From positions 1,860,001 to 1,924,000 of the forward strand of contig CP019326.1 of assembly GCA_001971685.1 (NCBI GenBank): a DNA stretch of 64,000 nt. Reading direction: 5' to 3'. Below are positions 25,303-34,212 of this stretch, piece after piece. Source of the stretch: Halomonas sp. 1513. Lineage in GTDB: Bacteria > Pseudomonadota > Gammaproteobacteria > Pseudomonadales > Halomonadaceae. Numbering within the stretch: position 1 is the first letter of the stretch; each line of letters opens with the position of its first letter. A program made the translations under genes and the position numbers. The notes under the pieces are model-generated. The model searched no databases, was not told the origin of the DNA, and saw only the letters and a program-made list of their open reading frames with translations.

Positions 25303-26700
25303 ATGAATTTAATTCCAGAAAAGCTTTATAAGAAATGGATTTCAATGAGCAAAGGCTATGGGGTCAAAAAAAGAATAGAAAGAATAAGTTGTCTAGACAC
25401 TGCCAACCTTGTTAAAACTTTATTAGAAAATAAAAAGTATAAAGATTCAGCTCTTATTTATGACATGTGCCAAGGTCACACCGGGCAGGTGAGAAAAAAC
25501 AAGGAGGTATGGAAGATATTAAGTAGGAATTCAAAACTTTTAGCAGACATTTTAAGCGATGTTGAAAATAAATATTATGACCCTATCTTTTTCATCAGTT
25601 TTGATAAAAAAAGAATGCAGGGAGATGATTGTATATCTAAAGGGTGCAGCTTTGAAATAAAGAAGCAATGGAACGGACTCAGGCTGACGTTTTCGATTTC
25701 TGATCCCAAAGTGAAAACTATTTATTTAATGCTTGATGATGTTTTATTGAAAAAAATAAATGTTGCCATAGAAGGCGAGAACAGGCCTGATTGGAAGTTT
25801 TCTTATATAATAAAAAGAGATTCCTTAAAACATTTTAATGAAAGGTCGAGCCTGGTAGTCGTGTCAAATAATAATGATGTTTTATCATACCATGGTGCAA
25901 AGGAAGTTGAAATAAACATCCCGACAGGAAAAGGGAATATTAGTGAGATCCTTTCATCTAGAGGGGAATTGTCTAAAAAAGGTAATATACAGCCTAGCAG
26001 TGAAGAAATTAGAGTTTTTCAAGAGGAATATCTGAGTCTATATGATGAATTAAACAAAGTATTTGAGACTTCTGTTGGTAAACCTCTCTTTTTGATGTAT
26101 GGCACCCTTTTAGGACTTTATAGAAATGGGGACTACATAGATGGAGATGATGATTTTGATGTTGGTTACGTTTCTGATCAAAACGATCCAATAAATGTTA
26201 AGATTGAGACAACAAAAATCATGTCTATTTTAGTAAAAAATGGCTTTGATGTGCTTCTAACTAGACGAGGGCGCCCTTTTAGGATCAGTAAAGGTAATGC
26301 TAAAATTCACTTGGACGTAAGACCCTTATGGGAGCAGGGTGGTAATGTTTGGGCGCATATCCGTGCTAAACTTAATATGAATATACAGGAGTTCCGTGAG
26401 GTAGAGGAAAGGGATTTCAGAGGGCGAAAGGTGTACATTCCAACAGGCACTGAAAGCTTTCTAGAAAGCTACTATGGTAAAAATTGGAGAATACCTGATC
26501 CTGGTTTCTCTAATGGAAGCACCTTCATTTCTGATCATATAATAGAAAATCTCCTGTTATGCACGTATAGTTTAGAAGAGCAAGATGACATAAGAAAATC
26601 TTTTGAGAATATGTATGATAAAAGTCGAGGTGAATTTGTTTCAACGTCTCTGTATCCACTTTATCCATTGGATAGGTACAATATTAAATGTGGATTTTAA
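25303..26700 (+). CDS. LicD-like phosphotransferase with uncharacterised N-terminal region (first copy)
   Basis: The 465-residue protein has a C-terminal LicD/fukutin-type domain with FLMYGTLLGLYRNGDYIDGD then DDFDVGY (about 262-288) and HLDVRPLWEQ. The GDDDFD acidic cluster binds the metal and phospho-alcohol donor in this family. The first 240 residues have no motif I recognise, and include a probable beta-sandwich stretch (FEIKKQWNGLRLTFSISD). Family members transfer phosphocholine, or ribitol- or glycerol-phosphate, from CDP donors to glycans. A paralogue of the same length lies at 28551. It is AT-rich and follows the second TagD by 13 nt. Confidence 0.75.
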   Translation: MNLIPEKLYKKWISMSKGYGVKKRIERISCLDTANLVKTLLENKKYKDSALIYDMCQGHTGQVRKNKEVWKILSRNSKLLADILSDVENKYYDPIFFISFDKKRMQGDDCISKGCSFEIKKQWNGLRLTFSISDPKVKTIYLMLDDVLLKKINVAIEGENRPDWKFSYIIKRDSLKHFNERSSLVVVSNNNDVLSYHGAKEVEINIPTGKGNISEILSSRGELSKKGNIQPSSEEIRVFQEEYLSLYDELNKVFETSVGKPLFLMYGTLLGLYRNGDYIDGDDDFDVGYVSDQNDPINVKIETTKIMSILVKNGFDVLLTRRGRPFRISKGNAKIHLDVRPLWEQGGNVWAHIRAKLNMNIQEFREVEERDFRGRKVYIPTGTESFLESYYGKNWRIPDPGFSNGSTFISDHIIENLLLCTYSLEEQDDIRKSFENMYDKSRGEFVSTSLYPLYPLDRYNIKCGF

Positions 26701-26725
26701 GTTTTTTATAAATTGAGGTCCTGTT

Positions 26726-27988
26726 ATGTTTTCTTTTTTCAAAAAGCATTTGAAAAGTATAGCTAGAAGATTTTTTACCTCTATATTCGGTGATATTGGC
26801 GGCGAAAAGTCAGATAATTTGAATATATTAAAGTATAAACCGCTAATGGATATTAACCCAGTAGAGGAAAAATTGATAGTTTTTGAGGCTTTTAAAGGGT
26901 GGCGCTACGGTTGTAATCCCAAAGCAATATATGAAGAAATGCTATCTGACTCGAGGTTCAAAGACTATACTTTCGTATGGGCGTTTAAAAACCCTGCATT
27001 ATTTATACCTGACGAAATTGAAGCCTTGAGATCTGCTACTATAGTAAAGAGGTATTCAGTAGACCATTTGGATTATTTGAGCCGAGCGAAATATTGGATA
27101 AGGAATTGTAGAATTGATCCAAATATATCTAAAAAGGCTGATCAAATTTACATGCAAACTTGGCATGGTGCTCCGCTAAAACGCTTGGGGCTTGATGTTG
27201 ATTTGAATGGTAAAAATACCAACCTCAATTTCTATAAGTCTAAGATTCTTTTAGATGCTAAAAAATCGTCTATAATACTATCTTCTTCTCGATACTGTAC
27301 AGAAAAGCTATCCAGCGCATTTGGTCTTGATGTTTTAGAGAAAGAAAATAGTATTTTTGAAACAGGCTATCCTAGGAATGACATCCTCGTCAACCACACC
27401 GATGAAGATATAAGAAAAGTAAAGAGATTTTATTCAATTCCCAGTGGAAAGAAAATTATACTGTATGCTCCTACTTGGCGGGATGATAAAGATAAGGAAA
27501 ATGGAATTAGAGAATTTGACTTGGCGATAGATTTTGCTAGCTTATATTCTCAATTGGGCAATGATTATGTAGTAATTTATCGGCCGCATTATTTCATTAA
27601 AAACTCTTTTGATTTTTCTTCATATAAGAACTTCGTATTTGATGGGAATCTTGTCAATGATATTAATTTATTATATATAATAAGCGATATCCTTGTTACC
27701 GATTATTCGTCAGTATTTTTTGATTATGGGATTTTGCAAAGAAAAATTATTTTCTTTATGTATGATTATGATTTATATGCCAATGATCTCAGGGGATTGT
27801 ATCTGGATCTGAGTGAACTTCCAGGGGAAGTAGTTTACAATCAAGAGGATTTAATTAAATCTATCTCTAAATCTGAATTAGACAAGGAGAGATTGAGAAT
27901 ATTTAAAAACAAGTACTGTACTTATGAAGACGGTCACTCATCCAAGAGGGCTATAGAGACCCTTTTAAGTCAAGAAAATAAATCCTGA
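26726..27988 (+). CDS. CDP-glycerol:poly(glycerophosphate) glycerophosphotransferase-like (TagB/TagF family)
   Basis: The 420-residue protein belongs to the Glyphos_transf family. Visible motifs are TWHGAPLKRLG (about 145), ILYAPTWRDD (about 244), YRPHYF (about 284) and VTDYSSVFFDYG (about 325), with the catalytic and CDP-binding residues in this order. It has no membrane span but a basic N-terminus (FFKKHLKSIARRFF) suited to peripheral membrane attachment. With the TagD copies it would add or polymerise glycerol-phosphate. In Gram-negatives such enzymes occur in capsule loci with teichoic-acid-like polymers. Confidence 0.85.
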   Translation: MFSFFKKHLKSIARRFFTSIFGDIGGEKSDNLNILKYKPLMDINPVEEKLIVFEAFKGWRYGCNPKAIYEEMLSDSRFKDYTFVWAFKNPALFIPDEIEALRSATIVKRYSVDHLDYLSRAKYWIRNCRIDPNISKKADQIYMQTWHGAPLKRLGLDVDLNGKNTNLNFYKSKILLDAKKSSIILSSSRYCTEKLSSAFGLDVLEKENSIFETGYPRNDILVNHTDEDIRKVKRFYSIPSGKKIILYAPTWRDDKDKENGIREFDLAIDFASLYSQLGNDYVVIYRPHYFIKNSFDFSSYKNFVFDGNLVNDINLLYIISDILVTDYSSVFFDYGILQRKIIFFMYDYDLYANDLRGLYLDLSELPGEVVYNQEDLIKSISKSELDKERLRIFKNKYCTYEDGHSSKRAIETLLSQENKS

Positions 27989-28550
27989 TGATGAGTTGTA
28001 GTAATGCACGCTGGTCCGCTGCAAACCCTACGTGCTGATACTGGGCGATTTTGGGGCTCTATAATAGCTATAAGGCAGCTTTAGCTGTACTAAGCTGTAC
28101 TAAGTTGTAGTGAAGTGACCCATGGCAAGGCAAGCAACGTTCATGAAGAATGCCCGTACCCATTAAACCTAAGCCTACACAAGCCTTAAGGTCGAAGCCA
28201 TTCACGGCGAGGGGGCCGCGTCGGAAGCCATGCGGCACCAGGTATTTGAGTATTATATTGAATGGGACTACAACTGGCAACTCCGGGACAGTACAATTGA
28301 GATGATTAGCCCAGAGGCTCTATGAGGCCCGAATGATCGCTTAGATCAGTCCCGCCAATCTGAGTAAGGTCAAACATTATCTGCTACGGTGTAAGTTAGA
28401 CGGCCCGTTTCTCAGAAGTATATTCAAATGTTTGTGATAGTAAAAGATAGCTAGGTTGGCAGATAGGACTGCAACTGAAAACTCATCAAGAGCATTAAGC
28501 TCTGTCTTTTACTCTCTTGGCAGATCAACCAAGAAATAAAATGGAAATTT
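27989..28550. other. Gap without intact gene, holding IS3 fossil
   Basis: No intact gene is visible. The middle holds a decayed IS3-family transposase (28100-28325). The right side (28330-28550) is AT-rich with no clear feature except a probable leader of the LicD-like gene. This gap splits the otherwise tightly packed polysaccharide operon. Confidence 0.6.
28100..28325 (+). pseudogene. IS3-family transposase (OrfB) C-terminal fossil
   Basis: The frame ending at TGA 28323-28325 reads SLKVEAIHGEGAASEAMRHQ, then VFEYYIEWDYNWQLRDSTIE and MISPEAL. This follows the C-terminal end of IS3-type integrases (SLKvEaIhGer..tReamRqaVFEYIe.dYN..RrHStiG.iSPEaf). The region 28100-28180 shows the preceding GN..DNA..ESFF block only in frameshifted form. 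Both ends and the rest of the element are absent. Confidence 0.6.
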
Positions 28551-29948
28551 ATGCCTTATTTCTATCAACTATTTAGGAAACTTTTTAGAGTATTTTATAA
28601 ATTTGGGGGCGTCACTGGGGGAAGGTTGTTAATGGTGGGTGGTTACTATTATTCAAAGGGGCGTTATAAAAAATCTTTAAAATGTTATAAGAAGCTTTTT
28701 TCATATTTGGTTGAAGGTAATTATAAATCACTTTATGAGAGTTATCAAAGTTGCCAATTTTTATTAGAGCAGTCTCGTCACTATTCAGATGAAGAACACC
28801 CTAATACATTGGATCCATTGTTTAAATGTCGTTCGACGTTAGAGCCCTCTACTTGTCGTACTTCGCGTTTTCCTATAATGAGTGGTGGGGTTTTTGAGCT
28901 TGAGTGGACATATTTGGGGCTTAAGATAGAAGGCTGCGTTAGTGGTAAGAAAACCAATAATATCGATATCATATTAAACGACAAAGTAGTGCGGAAAATA
29001 AAAATAAAAAAAAGAAAGTTGATTCCTGCTAGATTTACCTACTATTTCAAAAGAGGAGTATTAGATGCCTTTCCCCAACACTCGACCATTGCGCTAAGAT
29101 CAGGCAATGGTAGGTACCTGCTATGGAAGGGCTGTTATAGAGCAAGCGTTTTTGTGCCACATGGCAATGATCAGCTTTTCAATTTGTTGGATCAGGGGGC
29201 CAGCTTGAACAAGAAAGGTTATTTGGCACCCACCTCTGATGAAATAGCTGATCGGCAGCAGCGTTATTTGAAAATTTACGATAGTGCGAAAAATACGTTT
29301 GATACGTTGTTTGGTAATCCGCTTTTTCTAATGTATGGCACATTACTTGGACATTGCCGCGAAGGAGATTTTATTCCCGGCGACGATGATTTTGATGTGG
29401 GTTATGCCTCTGCACTAGGCGACCCTATATCGGTAAAAGAAGAAACAAAAAAAATTGTCATAGAGCTGGTATTAGCAGGCTATATTTGTAGCTTTAACAG
29501 GAGCGGTAGGCTTTTTCGGTTGAGCTTGCCCGGGGAGCCCGCGGGCGTGCACTTGGACGTGCGGCCGGTATGGTACGAGGATCAAGCAATATGGGCGCAT
29601 AAGCAGGCTAAGCTCCCGCTATCCTTGGATGATTTTCTGCCGGTCATAGAAGGGAGTCTTCGGGGGTATAATGTCTACACACCGGCCTACACTGAGCGCT
29701 TCCTAAGGGCGTATTATGGTGACGGGTGGAAAGTACCTGACCCTAGTTTTTCGAATGCTTCTCAAAAAGTGCCTAAGTATGTAATAAAGCATTTGGATAA
29801 AACATGCATTACGCCAGCTGAATATCGGGAAATGTGTGATGAAATTGAGAGGCGACGTCCAAACCATCCACAAGCAGCGAAATTGATTTCAATAGGGTTA
29901 CACAGCCTATACCCTCTTTCAGAATATAAGCGTGAGTGTGGATGGTGA
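28551..29948 (+). CDS. LicD-like phosphotransferase with uncharacterised N-terminal region (second copy)
   Basis: This 465-residue protein is a diverged paralogue of 25303-26700 with identical length. It shares FLMYGTLLGHCREGDFIPGD and DDFDVGYAS (about 258-282), VHLDVRPVWYE, and the C-terminal SLYPLSEYKRECGW (first copy SLYPLYPLDRYNIKCGF). The N-terminal 235 residues also align in pattern (FELEWTYLGLKIEG) and look like the first copy's. Its donor and acceptor may differ from the first copy's. The downstream glycerophosphotransferase-like gene overlaps its stop. Confidence 0.75.
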   Translation: MPYFYQLFRKLFRVFYKFGGVTGGRLLMVGGYYYSKGRYKKSLKCYKKLFSYLVEGNYKSLYESYQSCQFLLEQSRHYSDEEHPNTLDPLFKCRSTLEPSTCRTSRFPIMSGGVFELEWTYLGLKIEGCVSGKKTNNIDIILNDKVVRKIKIKKRKLIPARFTYYFKRGVLDAFPQHSTIALRSGNGRYLLWKGCYRASVFVPHGNDQLFNLLDQGASLNKKGYLAPTSDEIADRQQRYLKIYDSAKNTFDTLFGNPLFLMYGTLLGHCREGDFIPGDDDFDVGYASALGDPISVKEETKKIVIELVLAGYICSFNRSGRLFRLSLPGEPAGVHLDVRPVWYEDQAIWAHKQAKLPLSLDDFLPVIEGSLRGYNVYTPAYTERFLRAYYGDGWKVPDPSFSNASQKVPKYVIKHLDKTCITPAEYREMCDEIERRRPNHPQAAKLISIGLHSLYPLSEYKRECGW

Positions 29949-31210
29949 GCGTAAAAAAAATTGTAAAGGAAAGGGTTCTTGCATATTGGTGGAAGTGCAA
30001 AAAGTTTGTACTCGATAAGCGATATGAGACTCTCAGGCAGGCGCTTATATCGCAAAGGAAAGGTGGTCGGAAAACAATTCGAGCTTTATTTCTTGTTAGA
30101 GAAAATCAGAAGTGGGGTGCTCAAACACTTTACGATGCAATGGCTCTAGATGAATGCTTTGAGCCCATGATCGCTGTGAGTGTAATGAATGCTGAGGATA
30201 GCGATATCCAAAAAGGGACCAGAGTCTCGTTTTGGGATAATTTCGATTTTTTCAGAAGCAAAGGAATGAGGGTAGTAAAGGCTTTTGATGAAAATGAAAA
30301 AAAATTTATAGTTCTAGATAAGTACTCACCAGATATAGTGTTTTACGACCAACCTTACTGGATACCTCCTGAGCATTCATTATCAAGCGTATCGCGCTAC
30401 GCTCTGACCTGCTATCTTCCATATGGCTATGGCTTTTACTTGGCCAAGCGTTCTGGTCAGTTATCATCAGATTTTCTTCCTTTAATTTGGCGTGTTTTTT
30501 TAGAAAGTGACAATGTTCTTAAAGGCTGGGATGATAGGCAGATGTCAGCGGGAGTTAATTGCGTAAAGATTGGCTATCCTAAAATGGACTCTCTTATTTC
30601 TTCCATGTCTGACTCAAATAAAAATGTGTCTATCGCTAGAAAAAATAAGCGAATTATCTATGCTCCTCATCACTCTTTAGAGAAAAAGCATCATAATAAG
30701 TATGCAACTTTCCAGTGGAATGGAAGGTGGTTATTGAGCTATGCTAAAATGCACCCTGATATGGATTGGGTTTTTAAGCCCCACCCGCGACTCAAGCATG
30801 CCCTGTTGGAAAATGAGTTGATGACGCACGATGAGGTGGATGGTTATTATGCTGAATGGGAGTCGCTAAGTAATGCAGTCGTACTAGACGAAGGCGACTA
30901 TCTTGAAATTTTCCGAGATTCAGATGCACTCGTGACAGATTGCGGTTCATTTCTACTAGAATACTACTTTACAAGGCGCCCCATCATCCAATTGGTTAAT
31001 GATGCCTCGGCTGGCTATGGGGAATTTGGCGAAAAAGTAATAGAGTATTATTATAAAGCTCGCGATACAAAAGAGCTTGAGATGTTGCTGTCCGATGTGG
31101 TTATTGGTGGAAACGACTATTTGAAAAGTGCTAGGCTTTCAACGCTGGACTTCCCAGATGATCAAGCGGGTGAGCGGATAAAAGAGTATTTAAAAAACGA
31201 GCTTTCTTAA
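29942..31210 (+). CDS. Second CDP-glycerol glycerophosphotransferase-like protein
   Basis: The 422-residue protein has the ordered family motifs YAPHHSLEKKHHNK (about 239), FKPHPRLKHAL (about 277) and VTDCGSFLLEYYFTRRP (about 331), where TDCGS replaces TDYSS. Relative to the first copy, H-for-T in the YAP motif suggests a different specificity. It may start at 29936 (GTG), 29942 (ATG) or 29945 (GTG); ATG was chosen. It overlaps the LicD-like stop. Paired with 26726 it may extend a different linkage of the polymer. Confidence 0.75.
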   Translation: MVSVKKIVKERVLAYWWKCKKFVLDKRYETLRQALISQRKGGRKTIRALFLVRENQKWGAQTLYDAMALDECFEPMIAVSVMNAEDSDIQKGTRVSFWDNFDFFRSKGMRVVKAFDENEKKFIVLDKYSPDIVFYDQPYWIPPEHSLSSVSRYALTCYLPYGYGFYLAKRSGQLSSDFLPLIWRVFLESDNVLKGWDDRQMSAGVNCVKIGYPKMDSLISSMSDSNKNVSIARKNKRIIYAPHHSLEKKHHNKYATFQWNGRWLLSYAKMHPDMDWVFKPHPRLKHALLENELMTHDEVDGYYAEWESLSNAVVLDEGDYLEIFRDSDALVTDCGSFLLEYYFTRRPIIQLVNDASAGYGEFGEKVIEYYYKARDTKELEMLLSDVVIGGNDYLKSARLSTLDFPDDQAGERIKEYLKNELS

Positions 31211-31281
31211 ACTTTAATTTTTGCCCGTGGCTGCATGTTTAGAATGTGTTTCTATGAGGGCAGTTTTAGGTTTCCTCAAGA

Positions 31282-32394
31282 ATGAGAGATGAAGTGATTG
31301 TTGGTCAGTTATTGGCTACGTTAAAAGAGTCGGCAGAAAGTTCAGTTTTTCGCGGCCCGTATACAGTAGTCGATAAAAAAACGCTTCCGCCTAGTAAAAA
31401 CCCCCACGACTACTGGCATCCTGCTCCCTACTATTGGCCCTTTCCGCTGCCCATTCCCGGTTTACCTTATATTCCCCGAGATGGTAAGCGAGTGCCCGGC
31501 ACGCGGCTTTATGAGCCGATGAGCGATAATTATGATCGTACTCGTTTGCAGTGTCTTTTTGATGATACGACAGTGTTGGCCCTAGCAGGTGAGATTTTCG
31601 AAAGAAAAAACTTTGATGAGCATGCTGTCGCATTGATTCGACGCTGGTTCCTTGACCCCGCCACGGCAATGACGCCACATTTAAAGTATGCTCAGGTTCG
31701 CCGTGGTTGGAACAGGAATCAAGGCACTAGCTCAGGAATTATAGAAACCAAAGACTTTTATTATTTTCTTGATGCTGTACGTTACCTTGAGGAAAGAGAG
31801 GCGCTTAGTGCGAAGGAGTCGGGTAGCTTTCGTGAGTGGCTAGGGTATTTTTTGCGTTGGCTGCGTACAAGCCGGCAGGGCGTCAAGGAAAGCTCAGCCA
31901 AAAACAATCACGGCACCTATTACGATCTTCAGGTGGGGGCTATTGCCGCTTTTCTTGGGGAAGAAAAATTACTCCATGAGATCTTAATTAGAAGTCGCTC
32001 ACGGATTGCTCAGCAATTTGCCCCGGATGGCTCCCAGCCGGAAGAACTCAAGCGTACCACCACGGCTCACTACTGCTGCTTCAACCTCCAGGGTTGGATT
32101 CACCTGGCTCAGCTCGGCGGCGCCTATGGCGAGGGCCTATGGTCCTTTGAAGGGCCGGAGGGGCAGAGCATCCGCAAGGCCATGGAGTGGCTGCTGCCGT
32201 ATATGGAGCGCGAGTGGCCCTACCAGCAGATTGATGAGTTCGATCGCGAGCGCTTCTATCCCATCTATTATGCCTACCTCGAGCAGTACGGTGAGCCTCC
32301 GGGGGTGGATGGCTCCAAGGTGCCGCCCAAGGAGCAGATCAAGCCGCTGTTCTTCCCCCATGATGGCATCCGCCCCTTTTGGCAGCTGCGTTGA
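31282..32394 (+). CDS. Alginate lyase-domain protein (PL5-like), no signal peptide seen
   Basis: The 370-residue protein resembles the alginate-lyase superfamily, with HDYWHPAPYYWPFP, LPYIPRDGKRVPGTRL near the N-terminus and KNNHGTYYDLQ at about 207-217 (catalytic NNHG..Y). Alginate lyases cut uronic-acid polymers by beta-elimination in the periplasm or outside. No signal peptide precedes the domain, so either the start is wrong or this protein acts in the cytosol, is moonlighting, or is a fragment. The first two thirds are AT-rich like the island; the last third is GC-rich like the chromosome. Confidence 0.7.
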   Translation: MRDEVIVGQLLATLKESAESSVFRGPYTVVDKKTLPPSKNPHDYWHPAPYYWPFPLPIPGLPYIPRDGKRVPGTRLYEPMSDNYDRTRLQCLFDDTTVLALAGEIFERKNFDEHAVALIRRWFLDPATAMTPHLKYAQVRRGWNRNQGTSSGIIETKDFYYFLDAVRYLEEREALSAKESGSFREWLGYFLRWLRTSRQGVKESSAKNNHGTYYDLQVGAIAAFLGEEKLLHEILIRSRSRIAQQFAPDGSQPEELKRTTTAHYCCFNLQGWIHLAQLGGAYGEGLWSFEGPEGQSIRKAMEWLLPYMEREWPYQQIDEFDRERFYPIYYAYLEQYGEPPGVDGSKVPPKEQIKPLFFPHDGIRPFWQLR

Positions 32395-32439
32395 GCCTGC
32401 TAGACTCGGCAGCCCACGCTGATCAGGTAACACTTTGTT

Positions 32440-34212
32440 ATGTGGCTTTTTCGATTGGGCTGGCGTCACCTTCACTGGTCGGCATCTCTGCTCAAGAAGT
32501 TCTTTCGCCTAGTCCCCCTGCCGACCCTGGCGGTGGTGGCGCTCACCCTGGTCAGCCAGCTCACCAAGATGTTGGCGTTCTTCCTGCCGCTGAAAGTTAT
32601 CATTCTCGTCGGCTCCACGGGTATTCCGCGCTACTTTCCCGCGAGCTGGGCGGCCTTCGATAGAGATGCCCTTGTGGTGGCGTTAAGCCTTGCCGCGATT
32701 GGTTTCTACGTCGTCTTCCTTGTGGCAGACAAGCTGCTGGCGGCAATGGCCAACCGGGGGGCAACTGGTGTGCTGTCCCACACCCGCAAGTTGGCGCTGT
32801 TCTCAAATCAGGATGAGGTGGCCAGCGAAGCATATCAGCGGCTTGTTTCAGGGCTGGCCACGGGAGTGTTGGCCCTGCTGTTGGCGCTGCTGTTTGCGGT
32901 TATCTACCCCGGCTTTCTGCTGGTAATGCTGGCTTACCTCGTCCTCGCCGCGCTGGGGGTCAACCTGGTAGGCCAGCGCCGGGTGCACTACCGGGCCAAA
33001 TTGCACGAGAACGCCAAGAATATTGCAGGCCTGCTCTCTGGCGCGGGGTTTTTGCTGCTGTTTGCCTTTATGGTGACGGACTTTCTGCTTTGGGGGGGGG
33101 CGGGCTTTATGGCGGCGATCATCTGCCTGCTGCTCTCGCGCCAACTGTTTAACCGGCTCGATGGGGCCTTCAAGGATGCGCTCTGGTTGCATGCCAAGCG
33201 GTTGCAGGTCAATGCCATCTTCTTCACCGGCCACAAGTTGGCTCCCCAACAGGAGGGGCCGCGACACCGTCGCTTCTGGGCACTGTTGGCGCTGAGCGAA
33301 CAGCCGGCGCGGCTGGCGAGCGTGATCGAAGCATGCCGTGACGCCCCCTTGGCCGAGGGCAGCCAGCTACATGCCTGCTGGCGGCAGAGCGGGCTAACCG
33401 ATACCCACGTATTCGAGGTTGAGGTGCAGGCACCAGAGCGTGAGCCGGAGCACTATCTGCTTAAGTTGTTCGGTATTGCCCAGCGCAAGGCGGCGCTGAA
33501 CGAGGCGGACTTGCTCGCCTCGAGTACCGGCAAGCGTTTGCCGGCCCCTGAACTGCTGGGCGTGGCGAAGTGGCAGGGTTACGACTGCCATCTGTTTATC
33601 AAGCCGGAAGGTGAATTGACGGAGAGTAACCGCTTCAGGGATCAGTTGCCCCAGCGGCTTGCGGCCTGCTGGGCGGTGGAGCCCAGTCGTGATCTTGTGC
33701 GTCGCTATAGCCGCTCTCACCCCCTGCTGCACCAGCGGCTTAATGCGCCCATTCTGCAACGCCTCGAGGCTGCCGCCGTCAATACGCCGGCGCGGCAAGA
33801 CGTGGTGCAGCTGGCCCAGCGGCTGGATGAGGTGATCGCGGCGCTAGGTAGTCTGCCACTGGCCATCGTCAACCAGGGCATTACTCGTGAGCTGGCCTTT
33901 ACCGAGCCACAGGGCGAGCTACTGCTTGGACACTGGGGGCGTTGGGCGTTGGAGCCGGTGGGCGCCGCGTTCCCCGTTGGCCGCCGCTGGAGGGGAGCGC
34001 TTGAGCCATGTCTGTCGCAAGCGATTCGGCATCGCCCGTCGCTGGGCGGGCTGTCGCTGGAGCAGGTGCGCCTGAGTGCCTGCTGCAGCGAGCTGGAGAT
34101 ACGCTTTCGTCGCCAGAAGTATCACGATGCCATCGCGCTGATCCCCGAGATTCTCGCTTGCCTGCCAGGTACCGAGACGCCCAGAGCGCAACCTATTAGC
34201 GAGGTCCCATGA
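32440..34212 (+). CDS. Membrane protein fused to APH-like pseudokinase domain
   Basis: I do not recognise this 590-residue protein as a described family. Residues 25-232 hold about five hydrophobic helices arranged like an ABC-transporter membrane domain, with no ATPase domain or Walker motif. Residues 320-515 resemble aminoglycoside/choline kinase folds: YLLKLF with K342, N-E355 in NEADLL, a hinge-like HLFIKPEGELTE, then PLAIVNQGITREL and GELLLGHWGRWALEPVG where APH kinases have HGDxxxxN and xxxIDWE. The essential Asp residues are absent, so the domain is probably catalytically dead. It overlaps the GT2 gene by 4 nt. Confidence 0.5.
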   Translation: MWLFRLGWRHLHWSASLLKKFFRLVPLPTLAVVALTLVSQLTKMLAFFLPLKVIILVGSTGIPRYFPASWAAFDRDALVVALSLAAIGFYVVFLVADKLLAAMANRGATGVLSHTRKLALFSNQDEVASEAYQRLVSGLATGVLALLLALLFAVIYPGFLLVMLAYLVLAALGVNLVGQRRVHYRAKLHENAKNIAGLLSGAGFLLLFAFMVTDFLLWGGAGFMAAIICLLLSRQLFNRLDGAFKDALWLHAKRLQVNAIFFTGHKLAPQQEGPRHRRFWALLALSEQPARLASVIEACRDAPLAEGSQLHACWRQSGLTDTHVFEVEVQAPEREPEHYLLKLFGIAQRKAALNEADLLASSTGKRLPAPELLGVAKWQGYDCHLFIKPEGELTESNRFRDQLPQRLAACWAVEPSRDLVRRYSRSHPLLHQRLNAPILQRLEAAAVNTPARQDVVQLAQRLDEVIAALGSLPLAIVNQGITRELAFTEPQGELLLGHWGRWALEPVGAAFPVGRRWRGALEPCLSQAIRHRPSLGGLSLEQVRLSACCSELEIRFRRQKYHDAIALIPEILACLPGTETPRAQPISEVP

